This document shows positions 58,926-64,000 of a DNA stretch of 64,000 bases, piece by piece. The stretch is from Candidatus Lernaella stagnicola (GTDB lineage Bacteria > Lernaellota > Lernaellaia > Lernaellales > Lernaellaceae). The notes under the pieces are model-generated. The model had not been told where the DNA came from, did no database searches, and saw only the letters and a list, made by a program, of their open reading frames with translations. The stretch lies in NCBI GenBank assembly GCA_030765525.1, contig JAVCCK010000010.1, forward strand, positions 533,375 to 597,374. Direction: 5' to 3'. Made by a program: the position numbers and the translations under genes. Each line of letters begins with the position of its first letter. Position 1 is the first letter of the stretch.

Positions 58926-60032
58926 ATGAACGACAAACGAAAAAAACGCGCCGGCCGTCCCCTGTGGATCGCGGCGGCGTTCCTGGCACTATTCACCGCG
59001 GCGTTGGTGGCGGTGGAGTCGAATTTGGCCGCCGAAACCTTTGACGGCCCGGTGGAGCGGGCACCGTTCGAAAACGGCCGCTTCGTCAACCCGGAAATTC
59101 GCGGCCAAGAGCCCGGAACCAAAGAGTTTTTGCGCTGGGTCAGCAGCCGCAAGCCCGGCCCGTGGGAAAAGTGGGTCGAAATCGAGCCCGGCCCCGCGCC
59201 GCCGCAACGGGTAGACGATCTCCGCGTGACTTTCGTCAATCATTCCACGGTCTTACTGCAATACGGCGGGCTGAATATCCTCACCGACCCCATTTGGTCC
59301 AAGCGCACCAGCCCGGTCTCGTTCATCGGTCCCAAACGGGTTCACGATCCGGGCCTGCGCTGGGAAGACCTGCCGCCCATCGACGCGGTGGTGATCAGCC
59401 ACGATCACTACGACCACCTCGATATGCCGACCCTGAAACGCCTGCAAGCCGACCACCGGCCGCGCTTTTTCGCCGGGCTGGGCAACGCCGCGGTGCTGCG
59501 CCGCCACGGCCTGCGGCAAGTCAGCGAACTGGACTGGTGGGACCAGGTGCCGTTAACCCATGAAATCAAACTGAATTTCGTCCCTGCGCAGCACTTTTCG
59601 GGGCGCGGCATGTTCGACCGCCACAAGACGTTGTGGGGCGGCTATGTGCTGACCGGCCCGCCGGGCGTCGTCTATTTCGCGGGCGATACCGGCTGGTCCT
59701 CACACTTCGAGCAGGTGCATGCGCGTTTCGGCCCGCCGCGCCTGGCGATGCTGCCGATCGGCGCGTTTCAACCGCGCTGGTTCATGCATCCGATGCATAT
59801 CGACCCGCACGAGGCCGTCCGCGCCCACCTCTTATTGGAGGCCGGCACGAGCATGGCGATCCACTTCGGCACCTTTCGACTTGGCGACGACGGCCGACTC
59901 GAACCCGTCGAGGTGCTGGCCGACGCCCTGCGCGACCAAAACGTGAATCCCGATCGATTCTGGGCCCTTACTCCCGGCGAGTCCCGCGATGTCCCTGCCG
60001 CCGCGCCCACCGAACGCCTCGCCAAGCTGTGA
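58926..60032 (+). CDS. MBL-fold metallohydrolase, NAPE-PLD/UlaG-like
   Basis: A 368-residue protein with a signal-anchor helix (WIAAAFLALFTAALVAV, about 13-29), so it probably faces the periplasm. The metallo-beta-lactamase fold begins with VTFVNHSTVLLQYGGLNILTDPIWSKRTSPVSFIGPKRVHDPG. The metal motif is VVISHDHYDHLDMPTL, followed by FVPAQHFSGRG, VYFAGDTGWSSHF and AIHFGTFRL. This set is typical of the NAPE-phospholipase D and UlaG-like branch, acting on phosphodiester or lactone bonds, often in lipids. It is the last host gene before the third A/T-rich cassette. No ribosome site is strong; ATG 58926 was chosen by the frame. Confidence 0.88.
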   Translation: MNDKRKKRAGRPLWIAAAFLALFTAALVAVESNLAAETFDGPVERAPFENGRFVNPEIRGQEPGTKEFLRWVSSRKPGPWEKWVEIEPGPAPPQRVDDLRVTFVNHSTVLLQYGGLNILTDPIWSKRTSPVSFIGPKRVHDPGLRWEDLPPIDAVVISHDHYDHLDMPTLKRLQADHRPRFFAGLGNAAVLRRHGLRQVSELDWWDQVPLTHEIKLNFVPAQHFSGRGMFDRHKTLWGGYVLTGPPGVVYFAGDTGWSSHFEQVHARFGPPRLAMLPIGAFQPRWFMHPMHIDPHEAVRAHLLLEAGTSMAIHFGTFRLGDDGRLEPVEVLADALRDQNVNPDRFWALTPGESRDVPAAAPTERLAKL

Positions 60033-60108
60033 TGTGGGGGGCGGGCAAGCTTGATTTCGAAAGCGTAATCCGTTCGAAGGTTACCCCTCATTTTTTCATA
60101 ATAGCACC

Positions 60109-60138
60109 TTGAAACGAACCGATGTACGGCAGTAATAT
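60109..60138 (+). promoter_or_regulatory. Candidate promoter of the methylase/GHKL cassette
   Basis: TTGAAA at 60109-60114 and TAATAT at 60133-60138 with an 18-base spacer form a weak sigma70-like promoter in the A/T-rich gap before the methylase gene. An alternative TTGACA at 60138 has no well-spaced -10. Confidence 0.3.
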
Positions 60139-60181
60139 TGACAGCATAATATGAGGCGGTTTCGGCCCGTGGAGGGATGCA

Positions 60182-61480
60182 CTGAAGGCATATAGTCATT
60201 ATGTTCGATACCTCGACAAACTTGTACGTAAATTCACTTGTGGGAATTATTCTCATGAAATTAGAAAGGAAATCTTGTTTGCGCTAGATGGTGGCGCGAG
60301 CGAACAACTTAGAGCGTTGTTGCCACTAGACGAATTACGCTCCGTGGGCGCATTTTTTACTGGTCAAACTCTTGCGCAGTTCGCTCTCGATGGTATTGAC
60401 GGCCAGCTTCCGAACGAGTGGAAAGTGTTCGACCCTGCATGTGGAGCCGGGAATCTTCTTCTCGCTTTCGCGGAAAGAATACAGAGTAAACCTAAAAGCC
60501 TGGAAGAGATAGCAACGCTAGAATCACGGTTTATCGGATGTGACGTATTCCCATCGTTTGTCAAAGCAGCCAAGATTAGATTACTTCTCAAGTTTCTCCT
60601 TAACATGGAGAATGTAACTGGTTTGCCCAAGAACATCGTGGAAGAAATGTTTGGCAAGGTTTTTATTGGAAACGGTCTCTTTGCTGTCGAGCATCTTGCC
60701 GCTGCTACACACATCTTGCTTAACCCCCCATACACGATGGTACCGGTGCCGCACGGTTGTTCTTGGACTAAAGGAAAGGTAAATCTCGCAGCGTTGTTTG
60801 TCGAAAAATGCTTGGTTAATTGTTCGCATGGATCGCGAATCATCGCAATACTTCCGGACGTCCTAAGAAGTGGAACAAGATATGCGAAATGGCGCGTATT
60901 CGTTGAAGAAAACGCATACATTCACCGTGCGGAACCTTTCGGCCGTTTTGACAACCACGCCAATGTAGATGTGTTTGTTTTAGATTGTGAAATTGGAGGG
61001 AACACCGGTCGGGGCTGTCAGAGAGGCGTATGGTACCCAACGCCAACAGGAACCGCCCATAAGGTGTCAGATTTTTTCAACATCTCTGTTGGTTCCGTTG
61101 TACCTCACCGAAATCCGAATCTCGGACCCTGGAGACCTTATCTTTGTGCGCGTGACGTTCCGATATGGAGCGAAGTCAATTCAATCGGGCGAAATCGCCG
61201 ATATAAAGGATCAACGTTTTCCGCTCCTTTTGTTGTTGTTCGTCGCACGTCAAGTCCGAAAGAGAAAAAACGAGCCGTTGCGTCAATAATCACAAGAGGC
61301 GAACATATCGCTGTCGAAAATCATTTAATTGTATTATCTCCAAAAGACAGCACGTTGCAGGCGTGCCGCCGCTTACTTAGGAGCCTTTCAACAGCTGAAA
61401 CGACAAACTTCTTAAACCAACGAATTCGATGTAGGCATCTCACGACACACGCGATTGGTGAATTACCATGGCAACAATAA
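60182..61480 (+). CDS. N6-adenine DNA methyltransferase-like protein (NPPY class)
   Basis: The reading frame has no ATG near its beginning. TTG 60275 is the latest likely start, but the frame is open back to 60155 with protein-like sequence (LKAYSHYVRYLDKLVRKF, then TCGNYSHEIRKEILF). CTG 60182 has GGAGGG five bases before it, so I set the start there with caution (432 residues). Motif I is VFDPACGAGNLLLAFAERIQ and motif IV is HILLNPPYTMVPV, the NPPY type typical of N6-adenine methylases in type I, type IIG and some defence systems. A C-terminal recognition-like region follows (about residues 240-432). The gene overlaps the next one by 13 bases. Base composition is A/T-richer than the host. 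Confidence 0.8.
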   Translation: MKAYSHYVRYLDKLVRKFTCGNYSHEIRKEILFALDGGASEQLRALLPLDELRSVGAFFTGQTLAQFALDGIDGQLPNEWKVFDPACGAGNLLLAFAERIQSKPKSLEEIATLESRFIGCDVFPSFVKAAKIRLLLKFLLNMENVTGLPKNIVEEMFGKVFIGNGLFAVEHLAAATHILLNPPYTMVPVPHGCSWTKGKVNLAALFVEKCLVNCSHGSRIIAILPDVLRSGTRYAKWRVFVEENAYIHRAEPFGRFDNHANVDVFVLDCEIGGNTGRGCQRGVWYPTPTGTAHKVSDFFNISVGSVVPHRNPNLGPWRPYLCARDVPIWSEVNSIGRNRRYKGSTFSAPFVVVRRTSSPKEKKRAVASIITRGEHIAVENHLIVLSPKDSTLQACRRLLRSLSTAETTNFLNQRIRCRHLTTHAIGELPWQQ

Positions 61481-63558
61481 CGGATAAAACAACTTCTAGC
61501 CTTCGGTTTTCACCAGACATCCTACGGCGATTGGGGGAAGAACTGATCTCAAGCCCATATCGCGGGCTTGTCGAATTAGTAAAAAACTCCCACGATGCCG
61601 ATGCGATGGAATGTGTTGTCAAATTGGACGGTGTCGACAAGCCTGGAGGAACCGTTCGCATTGTCGACGATGGGATCGGATTGACGAAGGAAGATGTTCT
61701 CCGCGGTTGGCTCATACTTGGCCGGTCGCGCAAGGATTCATATGAACCAACCAAGATGGGCAGAAAAATAGCGGGAAACAAGGGTTTAGGACGTCTCGCC
61801 GCGCTACGGCTCGGGCATACTGTTCTGTTGACGACCCGGCCGGCGCAGGAATGCGATTTACAACACGAAGTTCTCATTGATTGGTCTAAGTTTAGCGAAG
61901 TTGACGTTGTTGAGGACGTACCACTACTAATCGAAACGTCTAGAAGGCCAAAAGGACTTAAACAAGGAACAGAAATAGAGATTTCGGGCTTGCATTCTCA
62001 ATTGACTGAAAACGACGTAAAGAAACTGGCGCGCGAACTCGTTATCCTCGCAAACCCTTTCGCTGATGACCCCAAAGCATTCCGCCCAAGGTTGGAATCA
62101 CCTCAGTTCAAGGAATATGAAGCTCGAGTAAGTGAAAGATATTTTGATCAAGCCGATTATCACTTATCAGCATCAGTTGACGAAAAAGGGCAGGCGTCAG
62201 CTCAGGTTTTGGATTATCGGGGACAAGTACTTTGGTCGGCAGACCACGAGACGCTACAACATTACAGCGACTATAAAGAATATACTTGCCCGGTCGCCCT
62301 TTTTGACGTTTGGGTCTTTGTCTTATCTGGCACGAGTTTCTCGTCTCGTACCGTGACTCTTGGTGAAGTGCGTCAATGGCTAAAGATCTTTGGTGGCATC
62401 CATTTCTATCTAAATGGCTTGCGGGTCCCTCCGTATGGCGACCCCGGAGACGACTGGCTCGATTTGAATCTAAGACGAAGTCAGAGTCCCGAGGCTAGGC
62501 CGTCCACGAATACTTTAATTGGGCGCATCGTGGTTGGTTCCTCTGGTACGTCGCTTCTTCAAAAAACGGATCGAATCGGCTTTCAAGAGGATAAAGATTT
62601 CCAAGAACTTCGTGCGTTTGCGACATCAGCAATGGAGTGGATGGCGGCCAGGCGGCTCGAACAAGACGAGAGACGTCGGCAGAAAACAAGAAGCAAAACA
62701 AGTAGCCGCGCCGTTCGTTCAAAAGAAGAACTAATTGGATTTGTTGAAAAAGCGGACGTTCCTCCAACATTTGTTACAAAGTTAACAAAAAGAATAAGCG
62801 ATTACGATTCTGCGCGTAACCAAGAAGTAAAAAGCCTCCGCGGTGAGGTCCTTTTATATAGAACACTAAGTACCGCGGGAATTACTTCCGCCACATTTGC
62901 TCACGAATCTTCAGCAGGACCGACGAAAACCATCTTGCTATCCTTAAAATCAATCAAACGCAGAGTCCGGGAAGATTTACCCGATAAGTATGATGAACGC
63001 TATGCTGAGCCACTCGATAAAGCACTAAGAGCAACCGAAAGTATGGCTGTCTTTTCTCGCGCCACGTTAAGCCTTATTGAACACGAAAAGCGCCGTTGGT
63101 GCCGCGTCGACGTGCATGATTCAATTTCTAAAATTCTAGATTCACTGAAACCATTCACTGATAGGCGCGATTTGAATATCGACAGGGCCTTTGTGTCCTC
63201 TGGATTTTTTGTCCATGCGGCCGAAGCCGCGATTGAGGCGATTATTGTCAACCTGATTAACAACAGTGTCGCCGCCTTGGAAACGGTTCACCGTGAGCAA
63301 CGGATAATCAGGATATCAACGGAGAAACACGATGACAATTGCGCAATTCTATTTCAAGACAATGGGCCCGGTATTCAAGGAATAACTGCTCACGATATCT
63401 GGCTTCCTGGCAGGTCCACAAAGCGAAACGGTACAGGTTTGGGCTTGACTATCGTACGGGATACTATTATTGATTTGGGCGGCAGGATAAAAGTCACCGC
63501 GAAATGTGAACTCGGGGGAGCCGAGTTTATGATTCATCTTCCAACGCTTGGAGATTAG
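61468..63558 (+). CDS. Protein with two GHKL ATPase modules: Hsp90-like N-terminus and histidine-kinase-like C-terminus
   Basis: A 696-residue protein with no membrane helix. The N-terminal GHKL domain resembles Hsp90/MORC/MutL ATPases: ELVKNSHDADA (Asn40), IVDDGIGL (Asp67-Gly71) and GNKGLGRLAAL (103-113). A middle region (about 170-440) includes FLNGLRVPPYGDPGDDW-like segments. The C-terminal half is a histidine kinase core: FAHESSAGPTKTILL with His478, NLINNSVAA (594-602), QDNGPGIQG (Asp630) and GTGLGLTIVRD (654-664). It lies between the DNA methylase and a divergent receiver-domain gene, overlapping the former. This could be a two-component sensor that uses ATP binding in both halves to detect a molecular signal. 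The role is unknown; defence is plausible from context. Confidence 0.8.
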   Translation: MATITDKTTSSLRFSPDILRRLGEELISSPYRGLVELVKNSHDADAMECVVKLDGVDKPGGTVRIVDDGIGLTKEDVLRGWLILGRSRKDSYEPTKMGRKIAGNKGLGRLAALRLGHTVLLTTRPAQECDLQHEVLIDWSKFSEVDVVEDVPLLIETSRRPKGLKQGTEIEISGLHSQLTENDVKKLARELVILANPFADDPKAFRPRLESPQFKEYEARVSERYFDQADYHLSASVDEKGQASAQVLDYRGQVLWSADHETLQHYSDYKEYTCPVALFDVWVFVLSGTSFSSRTVTLGEVRQWLKIFGGIHFYLNGLRVPPYGDPGDDWLDLNLRRSQSPEARPSTNTLIGRIVVGSSGTSLLQKTDRIGFQEDKDFQELRAFATSAMEWMAARRLEQDERRRQKTRSKTSSRAVRSKEELIGFVEKADVPPTFVTKLTKRISDYDSARNQEVKSLRGEVLLYRTLSTAGITSATFAHESSAGPTKTILLSLKSIKRRVREDLPDKYDERYAEPLDKALRATESMAVFSRATLSLIEHEKRRWCRVDVHDSISKILDSLKPFTDRRDLNIDRAFVSSGFFVHAAEAAIEAIIVNLINNSVAALETVHREQRIIRISTEKHDDNCAILFQDNGPGIQGITAHDIWLPGRSTKRNGTGLGLTIVRDTIIDLGGRIKVTAKCELGGAEFMIHLPTLGD

Positions 63559-63560
63559 CT

Positions 63561-64000
63561 TTGGGCATTCAGATCGCCGACCGGGAAATCGAAAGGGTTG
63601 CCATTATTGATGACGACAGCGAGAGCAGAGAAAGCGTAAGAATCATCGTGGAGGATCTCTCTCTTCATCCTTTAGTTATCGACGGGCCTCTCGAATCGTT
63701 AGATGAGACGTGGGCACGACTATGCAAGTTGAGATTCGATGCCGTTATTTCGGATTTTCATCTGAGAAAGCAAAATTATTCGCATTTCAATGGTGACGAA
63801 ATTGTGTCCCGTTGTTATAAAAAAAAGGTTCCAGCATTGTTATGGTCTGCCGTGGCAAAAGCGATTGGCGAGGTGCCGAGTGATCGTAAGCGTAATATCG
63901 CGGCATTCCTGCCCGTCGAGTCTCTCGATCTGGAGCCAATTCGAGCGGGCTTTTCGAAATGTGTAAGCGAATTCAATGGAAAATATATGACAGACCGAAA
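63561..64000 (+). CDS. Divergent receiver-domain protein, cut by window end
   Basis: A TTG start at 63561 follows GGAG by seven bases and lies two bases after the previous stop. The visible 146 residues begin MGIQIADREIERVAIIDDDS, with the acidic pocket of a response regulator, then RFDAVISDFHLRKQN carrying the probable phospho-acceptor Asp, and VPALLWSAVAK in place of the usual switch Thr/Ser segment. The spacing between the strands is longer than in CheY (insert YSHFNGDEIVSRCYKKK). It would be the partner of the dual GHKL protein. An output domain, if present, is beyond the window. Codon use is A/T-rich, as in the preceding two genes. Confidence 0.7.
   Translation, partial: MGIQIADREIERVAIIDDDSESRESVRIIVEDLSLHPLVIDGPLESLDETWARLCKLRFDAVISDFHLRKQNYSHFNGDEIVSRCYKKKVPALLWSAVAKAIGEVPSDRKRNIAAFLPVESLDLEPIRAGFSKCVSEFNGKYMTDR

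Noticed and set aside
1-64000. tRNA or rRNA genes, transposases, integrases, attachment sites
   Set aside because: I looked through the gaps by eye and found no cloverleaf-like sequence ending in CCA, no rRNA-like stretch and no recombinase motifs; a tRNAscan run would settle the tRNA question.

Overview
The window is a GC-rich, gene-dense bacterial chromosome segment (a hand-counted 60-base sample at 33241-33300 is 65% G+C) with about 55 protein genes. I saw no rRNA, tRNA, transposase or CRISPR array. The host is clearly Gram-negative-like and free-living. It carries PBP1A, proBA and dapAB biosynthesis, a TRAP transporter with its TatT lipoprotein, several lipoproteins and radical SAM enzymes. 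The strongest taxonomic hint is a family of secreted or lipid-anchored proteins with extremely Asp/Asn-rich linkers. I associate this style with environmental deltaproteobacterial, Myxococcota-like or candidate sister lineages. That placement is inference; no marker gene in the window settles it.

Layout, left to right. 1-4.3 kb: end of a class III aminotransferase, a PqqD-like/radical SAM/SPASM protein with a coupled methyltransferase, and an IspH-UbiA fusion. 4.3-9.2 kb: two Asp-rich surface lipoproteins (a phosphodiesterase-like protein with rearranged motif order and an alpha-toroid-like protein) and a membrane protein. 9.2-15.4 kb: mtnA, a B12-binding radical SAM protein, a TetR regulator with a candidate operator, and proB-proA. 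15.5-19.7 kb: a TPR membrane protein, an Asp-tailed phosphatase and another Asp-rich lipoprotein. 20-26.3 kb: an M29 aminopeptidase, the dapA-dapB-FAH-DUF4253 operon, and a PP2C phosphatase coupled to a Pro-rich membrane protein. 26.4-35.9 kb: polytopic membrane proteins around a tightly overlapped signalling operon (hybrid kinase, membrane protein, hybrid kinase, receiver) and rfbB.

35.9-37.5 kb is an A/T-richer type II restriction-modification pair of the XhoI/PaeR7I kind. 37.5-48.1 kb: membrane proteins, an HExxH protease with an Asp-rich tail ending in Cys-Gly-Cys, a GT39-like protein, PBP1A, a quinone oxidoreductase and a large FG-GAP/ASPIC lipoprotein. 48.2-54.1 kb: an unknown gene with a TetR regulator, an HU protein and the TRAP operon. 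54.1-56.0 kb is a second A/T-richer cassette (YwgA-like plus SAMHD1-like HD protein). 56-60 kb: B12 radical SAM, coiled-coil membrane protein, Nudix and MBL-fold proteins. From 60.1 kb to the window end is a third A/T-richer cassette: an N6-adenine methylase, a protein with two GHKL ATPase modules, and a divergent receiver protein cut by the window edge.

Two things deserve most attention. First, in this host the acidic linker always joins the folded domain to a terminal cysteine, either the N-terminal lipobox cysteine (four proteins) or a C-terminal GC[A/G]C ending (two proteins). This suggests an undescribed C-terminal cysteine anchoring or sorting signal. Second, the methylase/dual-GHKL/receiver cassette at the right edge looks like an uncharacterised defence or signalling system whose remaining parts lie beyond the window.
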